From NCBI GenBank assembly GCA_963772975.1, contig CAVYZH010000010.1, positions 434,001 through 498,000 of the forward strand: a DNA stretch of 64,000 bases, written 5' to 3'. Both the position numbers and the translations under genes were made by a program. The notes beneath the pieces were generated by a model. That model did no database searches, was not told the DNA's origin, and saw nothing but the letters and a program-made list of their open reading frames with translations. Positions 7,614 through 16,762 of the stretch are shown in pieces. This stretch comes from AC-32 sp963772975 (GTDB taxonomy: Bacteria > Actinomycetota > Thermoleophilia > Gaiellales > Gaiellaceae). Each line of letters starts with the position of its first letter. Positions within the stretch are counted from its first letter, which is position 1.

Positions 7614-9020
7614 GTGGACGAGACCGCCAGGCATCTGCGCCTGCTGACCAAGACGATCGCGGCCGTCAACTCGACGCTTGACCTGGAAGAGGTCCTGTCG
7701 CTGGTCGCGCGCGAGGTCGCCGACGCGCTCGGCGCGGACGCCTGCTTCGTCTATCTCTACGACGAGCAGGCCGACGAGCTCGTGCTGCGCGCGACCTTCG
7801 GCACGCGGGTCGAGGAGATGACCGGCCGTCCGCGGATGCGGCCCGGCGAGGGGATCACGGGCACCGCGGCGGCGGCGCGCGAGCCGGTGATGATCGAGGC
7901 GCAGGCGCACCTGGACGAGCGCTTCAAGGCGTTCCCGAACCTGCCCGAGGACGAGTACGAGTCGATCCTCGCCGTTCCCATCCTCGCGCGAGAGCGTTTG
8001 GAGGGTGCGCTGAACGTGCGCACCCGCGAGCCGCGCGAGTTCACAGGCGCCGAGGTCGAGCTGCTGGTGGCGATCGCGTCGCAGGTCGCGCAGACGATCG
8101 AGCACGCCAAGCTCTATGCGCAGGCGCAGCGCCGGGTGGTCGAGCTCGAGGCGCTGTCGCGCATCTCGGAGGCGGTCTCGGAGTCGCTCTACCTCGAGGA
8201 GTCGCTCGAGGGAATCGTCGCCGCGACGGTCGACGCGCTCGACGCGACGGGGGCCGCGCTCGTGCTCGAGGACGGCGAGGTCGTCTGGCCAGACGGGCGG
8301 GCGGGGGCGCACGCGGTGCGCGTGCCGCTGCGCTGGAAAGGCCGGCAGGTCGGCGAGCTGGTCTGCGACCGCGACACGCCCTTCACCGCCGACGACCGTG
8401 CGCTGCTCGCATCGATCGCGTCGCACGCCGCGGTCGCGCTCGAGCACGGCCGCGCGGTGATGCGCGGAGTTCTGGCCCAGGAAATCCATCACCGGGTCAA
8501 GAACAACCTGCAGACAGTCGCCTCGTTGCTGCGGCTGCAGGCGCGGGCCGACGACGTCGATGCGCGCAAGGCGCTCGACGACTCCGTCAACCGGATCCTC
8601 GCGATCGCCGCCGTTCACGAGGTGCTCACCGAGCAGCGCGATGACGACGTCGCGCTCGACGAGCTGCTCGACCGGCTGCGGGCGATGCTCGTCCAGGGGC
8701 TCGGCGCCTCCAAGGCGGTCGAGGCGTCGCTGGAGCCGGTTGCGCTGGCCGGGAACCGCGCGACCGCGCTGGCGCTCGTCTTCTCGGAGCTGCTGCAGAA
8801 CGCGCTCGAGCACGGCGGCCAGTCGGTGCGCGTCGAGCTGGCCCGGCGAGACGGCGACGTCGTGCTGGCGATCGCCGACGACGGCTCGGGTGTTGACGGC
8901 GAGCCGGTCTCCGGTACGGGGCTTTCGATCGTGCGCGCGCTCGTGCGGGACGAGCTCGGGGGGACGTTGGCGCTGGAGTCAAACGGCGGCCTGCGCGCCG
9001 AGGTCGTCTTCCCGGCCTGA
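7614..9020 (+). CDS. pdtaS: Soluble GAF-GAF sensor histidine kinase, PdtaS-like (HisKA_2)
   Basis: This 468-residue kinase has no membrane segment. Two GAF-like sensor domains occupy about 15-165 and 185-278. The HisKA_2 phosphoacceptor EIHHRVKNNLQ follows at 290-300 (His292/293), then an HATPase domain with an N box (SELLQNALEHGG) and G boxes (ADDGSGV, GTGLSIV). The same architecture is known for mycobacterial PdtaS, whose partner is the ANTAR antiterminator PdtaR. A matching ANTAR regulator lies at 9839-10411, so the two are likely partners even though a methyltransferase gene on the other strand separates them. The start is GTG. The sensed signal is not evident. Confidence 0.85.
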   Translation: MDETARHLRLLTKTIAAVNSTLDLEEVLSLVAREVADALGADACFVYLYDEQADELVLRATFGTRVEEMTGRPRMRPGEGITGTAAAAREPVMIEAQAHLDERFKAFPNLPEDEYESILAVPILARERLEGALNVRTREPREFTGAEVELLVAIASQVAQTIEHAKLYAQAQRRVVELEALSRISEAVSESLYLEESLEGIVAATVDALDATGAALVLEDGEVVWPDGRAGAHAVRVPLRWKGRQVGELVCDRDTPFTADDRALLASIASHAAVALEHGRAVMRGVLAQEIHHRVKNNLQTVASLLRLQARADDVDARKALDDSVNRILAIAAVHEVLTEQRDDDVALDELLDRLRAMLVQGLGASKAVEASLEPVALAGNRATALALVFSELLQNALEHGGQSVRVELARRDGDVVLAIADDGSGVDGEPVSGTGLSIVRALVRDELGGTLALESNGGLRAEVVFPA

Positions 9021-9121
9021 GCGCCTCCGGAAGAAAACGTCACACCTCCGGCACCGCCACGTCACTGACACGTGACGATTTCAGCGGTAAGCTCGCAGCG
9101 GGTGGCGGGTGGAACCTCACT

Positions 9122-9140
9122 CCCCACCCAGAGGGTGGGG
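9122..9140. other. Perfect 8-bp inverted repeat between convergent genes
   Basis: CCCCACCC and GGGTGGGG flank a 3-base loop in the 152-base gap between the kinase gene and the convergent methyltransferase gene. No T run follows on either strand. It may slow or end transcription from both sides. Nothing else is recognisable in this gap. Confidence 0.4.
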
Positions 9141-9172
9141 CCGGGCGCGTGTGAACAACTAGAACGGCGGGG

Positions 9173-9814
9173 CTAGCGCCGCTCGAACACGGCGATGCGC
9201 CAGATGCGGGTCGAACGCTCGTCCAGCACGGTCGAGAAGCCTGCCGCCTCGGCGATCCGGACGACCTGGGCCGGCGGGTGGACATAGCTCTGGATCCCGC
9301 CTCGGAGCCGGAACCACGTGTTCGCGGCGTTGATTCCGAGCCGCAGCCACCACGTGTTTCGTGGGAAGCTCAGCGCCAGGAGCCGTCGCGCGTGCCGGGC
9401 ACCGGCTCCGACGAGCAGCTCCGGGTTGGGATAGCAGCAGACGACCCGGTGCATGACGACCACGTCGGCCGGTTCGATCAACGCTTCCTCCTCCGCAAAG
9501 TCTCCGTGGCGCCGTTCGATCCGCGCCTCTGCGCCTGCCTCTTCCGCGAGCGTACGGGCCTCGTCGTCGTAGCCGTTCGACAGCTCGACGACCACCGCTT
9601 GCTCCGCCCCCAGTCCGAGCAGCTCGAGATCGACGGCGCCCACGCCGCCGCCGACTTCGAGCACACTCGCACCGTCGATGCCGCGCTCGGCGAGCTCGTC
9701 CACCAGCCGCTGCGCAGTCCGGTCGAGCCCGCGTTTCCGGTAGCGCTTCGCATCGCGGCGCGCCTGGCGGGCTCCGAAGAACCGGTCGTAGGCGGGCCCG
9801 CAACAGGCGCTCAC
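9173..9814 (-). CDS. Class I SAM-dependent methyltransferase
   Basis: This 213-residue protein begins VSACCGPAYDRFFG from a GTG at 9814 and has the SAM-binding motif VLEVGGGVGAVDLELL. A conserved acid (VVVELSNGY) follows strand 2, and HRVVCCYPNPELL follows strand 4. The composition resembles small-molecule or tetrapyrrole methyltransferases, but no substrate can be named. It diverges from the ANTAR regulator at 9839 across 24 bases and converges on the kinase gene, so it interrupts the presumed two-component pair. Confidence 0.75.
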   Translation of the reverse strand: MSACCGPAYDRFFGARQARRDAKRYRKRGLDRTAQRLVDELAERGIDGASVLEVGGGVGAVDLELLGLGAEQAVVVELSNGYDDEARTLAEEAGAEARIERRHGDFAEEEALIEPADVVVMHRVVCCYPNPELLVGAGARHARRLLALSFPRNTWWLRLGINAANTWFRLRGGIQSYVHPPAQVVRIAEAAGFSTVLDERSTRIWRIAVFERR

Positions 9815-9838
9815 GGCCAGGAGTCTACGATCCGCCCG

Positions 9839-10411
9839 ATGAGGATCCTGGTCGCCGAGGACGAAACGATCATCCGGCTCGACCTGTGCGAGCTGCTCGA
9901 GCGGGCCGGCTTCGACGTCTGCGCCGAGGCCAAAGACGGCGTCGAGGCGGTCGAGCTCGCGCGCAGCGAACAACCGGACCTCGCCGTCCTGGACGTGAAG
10001 ATGCCGCGGCTGGACGGGATCGAAGCGGCGCGTCGCATCCTTGACGAGCGCCCGATCCCGATCGTGATGCTGACCGCGTACGGCCAGGAGGAGCTCGTCT
10101 CGCGCGCGGTCGAGGCCGGCGTGTTCGGGTACCTGGTCAAGCCGTTCCGCGAGCAAGACCTGCTGCCCGCGATCCGCACCGCGCGGGCCCGGCACGAGGA
10201 GCTTGCCGCTCTGCGCGAGCAGGCCGACTCGCTGGCCGAGGCGCTCGCCTCACGCAAGTCGATCGAGCGGGCAAAGGGCCTGCTGATGGAGCGTGAAGGG
10301 CTGACCGAGCAGGAGGCCTTCGCGCGCCTGCGCAAGGCGAGCCAGGTCTCGGGGCGCCCGATGAAGGTGGTCGCCGAAGCGGTCGTCGCCACCTTCGAGC
10401 GAACGGACTGA
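9839..10411 (+). CDS. pdtaR: ANTAR-domain response regulator, PdtaR-like
   Basis: This 190-residue regulator has a receiver domain with phosphoacceptor Asp52 (VLDVKMP), Thr79 and Lys101 (VKPF), followed by a coiled region and an ANTAR RNA-binding domain (about 125-185, ERAKGLLMEREGLTEQEAF). ANTAR proteins bind paired hexaloop RNA hairpins and prevent transcription termination. The PdtaS-like kinase upstream is the expected phosphodonor. I did not find a clear ANTAR target hairpin pair in this window. The ATG at 9839 starts the receiver domain directly (MRILVAEDE). Confidence 0.9.
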   Translation: MRILVAEDETIIRLDLCELLERAGFDVCAEAKDGVEAVELARSEQPDLAVLDVKMPRLDGIEAARRILDERPIPIVMLTAYGQEELVSRAVEAGVFGYLVKPFREQDLLPAIRTARARHEELAALREQADSLAEALASRKSIERAKGLLMEREGLTEQEAFARLRKASQVSGRPMKVVAEAVVATFERTD

Positions 10412-10432
10412 CGTCCCCGGCACAATGCCGAG

Positions 10433-11239
10433 GTGGGTCTGCTGTCGTCACCCCGCCGGCGCCGCCGCGCGCTCCGCATCGGCTTTGTCGTCGGCCTTGC
10501 AGCGCCGCTGGTCTTCCTCGCGGTCCACTTCTCCAGCCCCGGCGACCCCGGGAACGCGAACGGGCCGCTGGTGAACGAGCCGGGCAACTCCGTGCCGAAG
10601 GCCGTGCCGTTCACGAAGCACGACCAGCAGGCAGTGAGCAAGGTCTTGCGCGAGTTCGTCCTTACCGCGGTCGACCGGCGGGACGTCGGCCGCTCCTGGG
10701 AGATCTCGGCGCCGAGCCTGCGCCAGGGCTTCACTCGCAAGGAGTGGGCGAACGGCGGGCTGCCGGTCGTGCCGTATCCGGCGGCGAACCGCGGGCTTGG
10801 TCGCTGGAGCTACGTCGAGTACTCGTACAAGGGGACGGTCGCCCTAGAGGTGTTCCTCTTCCCGAAGCCGGGCTCGGGCTGGTCGGCGATGACCGCCGAC
10901 GTCGAGCTCGTCAAGGGCCACGACGGGAACTGGCGGGTCGACTACTGGATGCCGAAGAAGTTCCATGGCCCGCCGTCGCTCTCGGCGGCGGCCAAGGCGA
11001 AGGCGAAGAAGCAGGCCGCGAAGGCCCAGGCCGCCGCGAAGCGCTCGCGCCAGACGGCCACGAAGACCGCTGCCCCGCCCCCGGCGCAGGCCGAGACCGG
11101 GCCGCCGAAGCCGAGCAATCTCTGGTGGGCCGTGCCGATCGCGCTCCTGGGTTTCATCGTGCTCGCCCCGGTCGGGATCGGCGTCGTGATCTGGTACCGG
11201 AACCGCCGCGCCGCGCGCGAGTGGGCCGCTCGAACCTAG
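10433..11239 (+). CDS. Membrane protein with extracytoplasmic domain, function unknown
   Basis: This 268-residue protein has an N-terminal membrane segment (about 15-33), an extracytoplasmic domain of about 140 residues (40-185) whose pattern resembles NTF2-like folds, a Lys/Ala-rich stretch (about 183-222) and a second membrane segment near the C-terminus (about 228-252) with a basic tail. It starts at GTG 10433, 21 bases after the ANTAR regulator on the same strand, so it may share its transcript. I do not recognise a named family. Its stop overlaps the end of the convergent ABC-F gene by four bases. Confidence 0.65.
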   Translation: MGLLSSPRRRRRALRIGFVVGLAAPLVFLAVHFSSPGDPGNANGPLVNEPGNSVPKAVPFTKHDQQAVSKVLREFVLTAVDRRDVGRSWEISAPSLRQGFTRKEWANGGLPVVPYPAANRGLGRWSYVEYSYKGTVALEVFLFPKPGSGWSAMTADVELVKGHDGNWRVDYWMPKKFHGPPSLSAAAKAKAKKQAAKAQAAAKRSRQTATKTAAPPPAQAETGPPKPSNLWWAVPIALLGFIVLAPVGIGVVIWYRNRRAAREWAART

Positions 11240-13107
11240 GCCTGCGCCTCTTCGAAGAGCCGCTCCCAGCGGGTGAGCAGACGCTGTAGCTCCTCGCGCG
11301 CCTCGCGGTGCGCGGCCAGGGCGTCCACGTCCGACCAGTCGTCCGCAAGCCGCCGCTCGAGCTCCGCAACGGCCGCTTCCTGACGCGAGATCCGGCCCTC
11401 GAGCTGCTCTAGCTCGCTCGGCCTCGGTGCGCGCTCGGCTTGCGGCTTGTCTTTGCGCGGCCGCGGCTCCGGAGCGGGCTCCGCCGGCTCGTTGCGGTGC
11501 TGGGCGTACTCGGCCCAGCCGCCGTCGTACGAGTGCAGCGCCCCGTGCTCGATCGCCAGCAGCCGGTGCGCAACCGCGTCGAGCAACGCGCGGTCATGTG
11601 AGACGAGCAGGACGGTTCCCGGGAAGGCGTCGAGTGCGGACTCGAGCGCTTCGCGGCTCTCCAGGTCAAGGTGGTTCGTCGGCTCGTCGAGCACGAGGAA
11701 GTTCGCGCCGGAGGCGACGACCAGCGCCAGTGCGAGGCGCCGTCGCTCGCCTCCGGAGAGCGCGGTGACCGGCTTCTCGTGCGCCTCCCAGCCGGAGAAG
11801 AGGAAGCGGCCGAGCAAGTTCTGGGCCTGCGGCCGCGACAGGCCGGTCGCGCGCTGGGCGCAGTCGAGCACACTGCCACGCTCGTCGAGCTCGACCTCGT
11901 GTTGCGAGAAGTAGATCGGCACCACGCCGTGACCGAGCCGGACCGAGCCCGCGACCTGCTCGCGCGATCCGAGCACGGTCTCGAGCAGCGTCGTCTTGCC
12001 CGAGCCGTTGGCGCCGACGAGGCCGACGTGCTCGCCGCGCTCGACCGCGAACGTCGCGTCGGTCAGCAGTCGCTTGTCGCCGGCGGCGACATCGAGCCCG
12101 TCGGCCTCGACGACCGTCCGACCGCTGCGGGGCGGCTTGAGGAAGTCGAAGCCGAGCGAGCGGCTCTTGCGGGTCAGCAGCTCGAGCTCGCCTCGCGCGT
12201 CGGAGCGTTCGGTCTCGAGGCGCTTGATCTGCGTCAGCTTGGCCTGGGCTTGCTTTGCCTTGCTCTTCTTGTAGCGGAACCGCTCCACGAAGCGCTCGAG
12301 CCGCACGATGTCTGCGCCGACCCGCTCGGCCGTCTTGGCCGCGTGGGCGGCGCGCGCCGCTTTCTCGAGCCGCCAGACGTGCCACGGCCCGGGGAAGAAG
12401 AGCGAGCGGCCGGCCTCCAGCTCGAGCACGCCGGTCGTGACCGCCTCGAGGAACCAGCGGTCGTGCGCCACCAGGATCACGGCCGCGTCCAGCGACTGCA
12501 GCTCCTGTTCGAGCCACTCGAGGTTCTCGACGTCGAGGTGGTTCGTCGGCTCGTCGAGCAACAACAGGTCGGGATCGCCGGCGAGCGCGCGGGCCAATGA
12601 GGCGCGCGTCAGCTCGCCGCCGGAGAACGTCGTCAGCTGCCGGTCGAGGTCGCGTTCGGCGAAGCCGAGGCCGCGCAGCGTCGCCGCGGCGCGGTCGCGC
12701 CACGTGTAGCCGCCGGCGTGCTCGAGCCTCGCCTGTGCCTCGGAGTAGCGCCGCAGCGTCGCCTCGTCGTGGTCGCCCGCGGCCATTGCCTGCTCGAGCC
12801 TGCCGAGCTCCTCCTCGGTCTCGATCAGGTCGCGCGCGCCGGTGAGGGAGTACTCGCGCAGCGTCAGGCCGCGGTCGAGCGGCGGTCGCTGGTCGTGCAG
12901 CGCGATCCGCGTTCCCTTGGCGAACGAGAGCTCCCCGCCGTGGATCTCGCTCTCGCCGACGAGCATCCGCAGCAAGGTCGTCTTGCCGGCGCCGTTCGGG
13001 CCGGACAGCGCCAGCCGGTCGCGGCGCTCGACCGAGAACGAGACTCCCTCGAAGAGCAGGGAGCCCGCGAGCTCCTTGCGCAGGTTGGCAGCGGTGACTA
13101 CGGGCAT
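11236..13107 (-). CDS. ABC-F family ATPase (ribosome-associated type)
   Basis: This 623-residue protein has two ABC domains on one chain and no membrane segment. Walker A motifs are GPNGAGKTT and GANGSGKTT; signatures are FSGGELTRASLARAL and LSGGERRRLALAL; each Walker B ends in LDEPTNHLD. These are the marks of ABC-F proteins, which act on the ribosome in translation control or antibiotic protection. The linker between domains is basic (RYKKSKAKQAQAKL), as expected for the arm and P-site-tRNA region, and a coiled C-terminal extension follows. It starts 11 bases from the divergent kinase gene at 13119. Confidence 0.93.
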   Translation of the reverse strand: MPVVTAANLRKELAGSLLFEGVSFSVERRDRLALSGPNGAGKTTLLRMLVGESEIHGGELSFAKGTRIALHDQRPPLDRGLTLREYSLTGARDLIETEEELGRLEQAMAAGDHDEATLRRYSEAQARLEHAGGYTWRDRAAATLRGLGFAERDLDRQLTTFSGGELTRASLARALAGDPDLLLLDEPTNHLDVENLEWLEQELQSLDAAVILVAHDRWFLEAVTTGVLELEAGRSLFFPGPWHVWRLEKAARAAHAAKTAERVGADIVRLERFVERFRYKKSKAKQAQAKLTQIKRLETERSDARGELELLTRKSRSLGFDFLKPPRSGRTVVEADGLDVAAGDKRLLTDATFAVERGEHVGLVGANGSGKTTLLETVLGSREQVAGSVRLGHGVVPIYFSQHEVELDERGSVLDCAQRATGLSRPQAQNLLGRFLFSGWEAHEKPVTALSGGERRRLALALVVASGANFLVLDEPTNHLDLESREALESALDAFPGTVLLVSHDRALLDAVAHRLLAIEHGALHSYDGGWAEYAQHRNEPAEPAPEPRPRKDKPQAERAPRPSELEQLEGRISRQEAAVAELERRLADDWSDVDALAAHREAREELQRLLTRWERLFEEAQA

Positions 13108-13118
13108 GCTCTAAGCGT

Positions 13119-14441
13119 ATGCGGGTGCTCGCGCTGGACGTCGGCAGCTCTTCCACCCGGGCCTGCGCCTACGACGAGCGCGGTCGCTCGCTCGGGGAAA
13201 GCGCCCAACAGAAGTACTCCGCGCGAACCTCGCGCGATGGCTCGGCCGAGCTCGATGCCGATGAACTGGTGCGGGTGGCGGAGGCTGTACTCGCCGAGGC
13301 AGGGAGTGCGGACGCGCTCGGAAGCTCATGCTTCTGGCACAGCTTGCTGCTGCTCGACGAGCACGAGGAGCCGCTGACGCCCGTGCTGCTCTGGCAGGAT
13401 CGCCGAGCCGCGGCGCAGGCCGAGAAGCTCGCGGAGCGCCTCGACCAGCGGGCCGTTCGCGAGCGAACTGGTTGCATGCTCCACCCGAGCTACTGGCCGG
13501 CGAAGCTCGCGTGGCTGGCCGAGCACGGCGCGCTGGCAGAAGCGCACCGGATCGTGTCGTTCGCCGACTATCTCTTTCTCCGGTTGACCGGCGAGCTGCG
13601 CACCACGCTCTCGACCGCCTCGGGCAGCGGGCTGCTCGACCTGCGCTCCCGGTCGTGGGACGGCGAGCTGCTTGCGGAGCTCGGAGTCGGTGAGGAGCTG
13701 CTGCCACCGCTGTCCGAGGAGCCGGTCGGGACGAGCTACCCGCCGCTCGGCGACGGGGCCTGCTCGAATCTTGGCTCTGGCTGCGTCACGCCCGATCGCG
13801 CCGCGTTGATGATCGGCACGTCAGGTGCCTATCGCGTCGTGCGCCAGGGCGAGCCGGCGCCGCGCGACGGCCTGTTCTCGTACCTGCTCGACGAGGACAG
13901 GGTGGTCGAAGGCGGCTCGATCTCGGACGGCGGCAACCTGCTCGCGTGGCTCGATCGAACGCTGAAGCCGGAGAGTCACGAGCCCGCCGAGGCCGACGCG
14001 CACGGTCTGACGTTCTTGCCGCTGCTGGGCGGCGAGCGAAGTCCGGGCTGGAACCCGCGGGCGACCGGCGCGATCTCGGGTCTCACGTTCGAAGCCGATC
14101 CAGCCGGCCTGAGGCAGGCAGCGCTCGAAGGCGTCGCCTACCGTGTGGCCGAGATCGCCGAGCGGCTGCCCGAGGTGGGCGAGGTGGTCGCGACCGGGGG
14201 CGCCCTGCTCAAGGACGAGTGGTGGATGCAGGTCTTCGCCGACGTGCTCGCGCTCCCCGTCACCGCCTCGGCGGTCGAGGAAGGCTCCGCTCGCGGCGCC
14301 GCCGTTCACGTGCTCGAGCGGGTAGGAGCCGATCCCGACCCGGCGCCGCTCAGCGAGACCTATGAGCCAAACCGTGAGCGCACCGCGATTTACGCGGAAG
14401 CCCGCGAGCGGCAGCGCCAGCTCTACCAGCGCCTCTTCTAG
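13119..14441 (+). CDS. FGGY-family carbohydrate kinase, probably gluconate kinase
   Basis: This 440-residue sugar kinase has the N-terminal ASKHA phosphate-binding motif ALDVGSSSTRA, the LLWQDRRA segment and the C-terminal FGGY region (VVATGGALLKDEWWMQVFADVL). The neighbours are transketolase, 6-phosphogluconate dehydrogenase and Zwf, so gluconate, giving 6-phosphogluconate, is the most likely substrate; this is inference from context. It is convergent with transketolase, the two genes overlapping by four bases at their stops, and divergent from the ABC-F gene. Confidence 0.8.
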   Translation: MRVLALDVGSSSTRACAYDERGRSLGESAQQKYSARTSRDGSAELDADELVRVAEAVLAEAGSADALGSSCFWHSLLLLDEHEEPLTPVLLWQDRRAAAQAEKLAERLDQRAVRERTGCMLHPSYWPAKLAWLAEHGALAEAHRIVSFADYLFLRLTGELRTTLSTASGSGLLDLRSRSWDGELLAELGVGEELLPPLSEEPVGTSYPPLGDGACSNLGSGCVTPDRAALMIGTSGAYRVVRQGEPAPRDGLFSYLLDEDRVVEGGSISDGGNLLAWLDRTLKPESHEPAEADAHGLTFLPLLGGERSPGWNPRATGAISGLTFEADPAGLRQAALEGVAYRVAEIAERLPEVGEVVATGGALLKDEWWMQVFADVLALPVTASAVEEGSARGAAVHVLERVGADPDPAPLSETYEPNRERTAIYAEARERQRQLYQRLF

Positions 14442-16282
14442 TGCGAGCCGACGGCGGCGCCGACGAGCGAGCGCGCTGCCGTGGCGATGTGCTCGGCGTC
14501 GATCCCGGCCGCGGCCAGCAGCTCGGCCGGCTTGCCGGAGCCCGGCATCTCGCGCACGGCGAGCCGCACCACGCCGGCCGGAGTCTCGCCGTCGGAGAGC
14601 GCCTCGAGCACCGCGTCGCCGATCCCACCCTCGGGCCAGTGGTCCTCGACGGTCAGGATCCGGCCGCCGGTGGCCTCGGCCGCGGCGCGCAGCGTCTCGG
14701 CGTCGACCGGCTTGACCGAATAGAGGTCGATCACGCGGGCCTCGATCCCCTCGCCGGCGAGCTGCTCGGCCGCCTGCAGCGACTCGTGCAGCGTGATCCC
14801 GGCGGCAACGATCGCGAGGTCGCCTCCGTCGCGCAGCACGCGCGAGCCGCCGACCGGGAAATCTTCGGCCGCGCCGTAGACGACCTGCGTCGCGGCACGG
14901 GTCGTGCGCATGTAGACGATCCCGTCGCGGTCGGCCATCTCGGCGACCAGCTTGGCTGTCTGGTTGGCGTCGCACGGGTAGAGCACCGTTGAGCCGTGGA
15001 CGGCGCGGATCATGGCGAGATCCTCGAGCGCCATCTGCGACGGCCCGTCTTCGCCGATCGAGACGCCGGCGTGCGAGCCGCAGAGCCGGATGTCCGCCTG
15101 GCTGATCGCGGCCATGCGGATGAAGTCGTAGGCGCGAGTCAGGAAGGCCGCGAAGGTGGACGCGAACGGCACCCACTTGCGCACCTGGAGCCCGACCGCG
15201 GCTGCGACCATCTGCTGCTCGGCGATGTACATCTCGAAGTACCTGTCCGGGTGCGCGTCCTTGAAGATCTCCGCGTAGGTCGAGTTCGAGACCTCGCCGT
15301 CGAGCGCGACCACGTCGCCGCGAATCGAGCCGAGCGCCGCCAGTGCGTCGCCGTAGGCCCGTCGCGTCGCGACCTCCTCGCCGAGCTCCCACGTCGGCAG
15401 CTCGCCGCCGGCCACCTCGAATCGATGCGGCTCCGCGGCTTCCGGCTTCGCCACGTCGACGACGATGTTGCGCTCCCCGCCGAGCTCCGCGATCGCCTCC
15501 TCGGGACGGTCGAGCGCCTTGCCGTGCCAGTTCGGCTTGTCCTCGACCTCCTTGACGCCCTTGCCCTTCAGCGTGTGCGCCACGATCACCGTGGGCTGGC
15601 CCTGTTGCGCGGCCGCGTCGCCGAACGCCTCGTCGATCGCCACGACGTCATGGCCGTCGATCTCGATCGCGTGCCAGCCGAAGGCTCGCGCCCGGTTGGC
15701 GTAGGAGTCGAGATCCCAGCCGTGCATCGTCTCGCCGCGCTGGCCGAACTTGTTCACGTCGATGATCGCGGTCAGGTTGTCGAGGCCGTAGAAGGCCGCA
15801 TGCTCGAACGCCTCCCACATCGAGCCTTCGGCCATCTCGCTGTCGCCGCAGAGGCACCAGATCCGGTACGGCAGCCGGTCGAGCTGCTTGCCCGCGAGCC
15901 CGATCCCGACCGAGAACGGCAGGCCCTGCCCGAGCGAGCCGGTGGCGACGTCGACCCACGGGATCGCCGGGGTCGGGTGGCCCTGCAGGCGGGAGCCGAA
16001 GACGCGGAAGGTGAGCAGCTCCTCGTCGCTGATCGCCCCGGCCGCCTTGAACATCGAGTAGAGCAGCGGCGAGGCGTGGCCCTTGGAGAAGATCAGGTGG
16101 TCGTTCGCCGGGTTGTCCGGCTCGTCGAAGTCGTAACGGAGGTACTTGGCGAGCAGCACGGCCATCAGGTCGGCCGCGGACATCGACGAGGTCGGATGGC
16201 CGGACTTGGTCACGGCCGCCGCGCGGATCGAGTCGACCCGCAGCTGCTGTCCCAGCTCACGCCAGAGCTCAGGCCCTTCCAT
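14438..16282 (-). CDS. tkt: Transketolase
   Basis: This 614-residue thiamine-diphosphate enzyme moves two-carbon units between sugar phosphates in the pentose phosphate pathway. The start MEGPELWRELGQQ leads into a first domain with SGHPTSSMSAADL and the cofactor-binding motif GDSEMAEGSMWEA, followed by a pyrimidine-binding domain and a C-terminal domain (VEDHWPEGGIGDAV). The shorter second half and the SQ/AL pattern resemble the archaeal and metazoan style of transketolase in one chain. ATG 16282 was chosen because the region upstream is occupied by the divergent rpiB gene, which starts 22 bases away. Confidence 0.93.
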   Translation of the reverse strand: MEGPELWRELGQQLRVDSIRAAAVTKSGHPTSSMSAADLMAVLLAKYLRYDFDEPDNPANDHLIFSKGHASPLLYSMFKAAGAISDEELLTFRVFGSRLQGHPTPAIPWVDVATGSLGQGLPFSVGIGLAGKQLDRLPYRIWCLCGDSEMAEGSMWEAFEHAAFYGLDNLTAIIDVNKFGQRGETMHGWDLDSYANRARAFGWHAIEIDGHDVVAIDEAFGDAAAQQGQPTVIVAHTLKGKGVKEVEDKPNWHGKALDRPEEAIAELGGERNIVVDVAKPEAAEPHRFEVAGGELPTWELGEEVATRRAYGDALAALGSIRGDVVALDGEVSNSTYAEIFKDAHPDRYFEMYIAEQQMVAAAVGLQVRKWVPFASTFAAFLTRAYDFIRMAAISQADIRLCGSHAGVSIGEDGPSQMALEDLAMIRAVHGSTVLYPCDANQTAKLVAEMADRDGIVYMRTTRAATQVVYGAAEDFPVGGSRVLRDGGDLAIVAAGITLHESLQAAEQLAGEGIEARVIDLYSVKPVDAETLRAAAEATGGRILTVEDHWPEGGIGDAVLEALSDGETPAGVVRLAVREMPGSGKPAELLAAAGIDAEHIATAARSLVGAAVGSH

Positions 16283-16303
16283 GCGGGGTAACGTAACGGT
16301 CCT

Positions 16304-16762
16304 ATGCGAGTCGCCGTCGCCTTCGACCACCGCGGCGTCAAGCTGCGCGAGCGGCTGCTGAAGGAGCTGGCCGCGCTCGGGCACGAGACGGTCGACCTGG
16401 GCACCGATAAGCCGGAGCCGCGAATCGACTACCCCGACAAAGCGCGCGAGGTCGCCGAGGCGATCCGGCTCGGCGCCGCCGAGCGCGCGCTGTTCGTCTG
16501 CGGCTCGGGCGTCGGCGCCGCGGTCGCGGCCAACAAGGCCGCCGGGATCCGCGCGGCCATCTGCCACGACACCTACTCCGCGCACCAGGGGGTCGAGCAC
16601 GACGACATGAACGTGCTCTGCATCGGCTCCGAGGTCGTCGGCCCGGAGCTGGCCGCGGAGCTCGCGCGAACCTTCCTCGCCGCCCGCTTCGACGGTGGTG
16701 AGCGCTATGTGCGCAGGCTTGAGAAGATCGAGGCTATGGAAAAGGAGTTCACCTATGGCTAA
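16304..16762 (+). CDS. rpiB: Ribose-5-phosphate isomerase B
   Basis: This 152-residue RpiB/LacAB enzyme interconverts ribulose 5-phosphate and ribose 5-phosphate. It has the VAFDHRGVKLRERL start typical of RpiB, the CGSGVGAAVAANKAAGIRAA phosphate-binding region and ERYVRRLEKIEAME at the C-terminus. The catalytic position is Cys (LFVCGSG). It is the first gene of a tightly overlapped pentose-phosphate operon; its end overlaps the transaldolase start by eight bases. Confidence 0.93.
   Translation: MRVAVAFDHRGVKLRERLLKELAALGHETVDLGTDKPEPRIDYPDKAREVAEAIRLGAAERALFVCGSGVGAAVAANKAAGIRAAICHDTYSAHQGVEHDDMNVLCIGSEVVGPELAAELARTFLAARFDGGERYVRRLEKIEAMEKEFTYG

Noticed and set aside
9021..9172. ANTAR target RNA near the kinase gene
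   Set aside because: The inverted repeat has a 3-base loop, not the paired hexaloops that ANTAR proteins bind.
13821..15392. 523-residue ORF over the transketolase and kinase genes
   Set aside because: Shadow of transketolase in another frame; Arg-rich, no motif.
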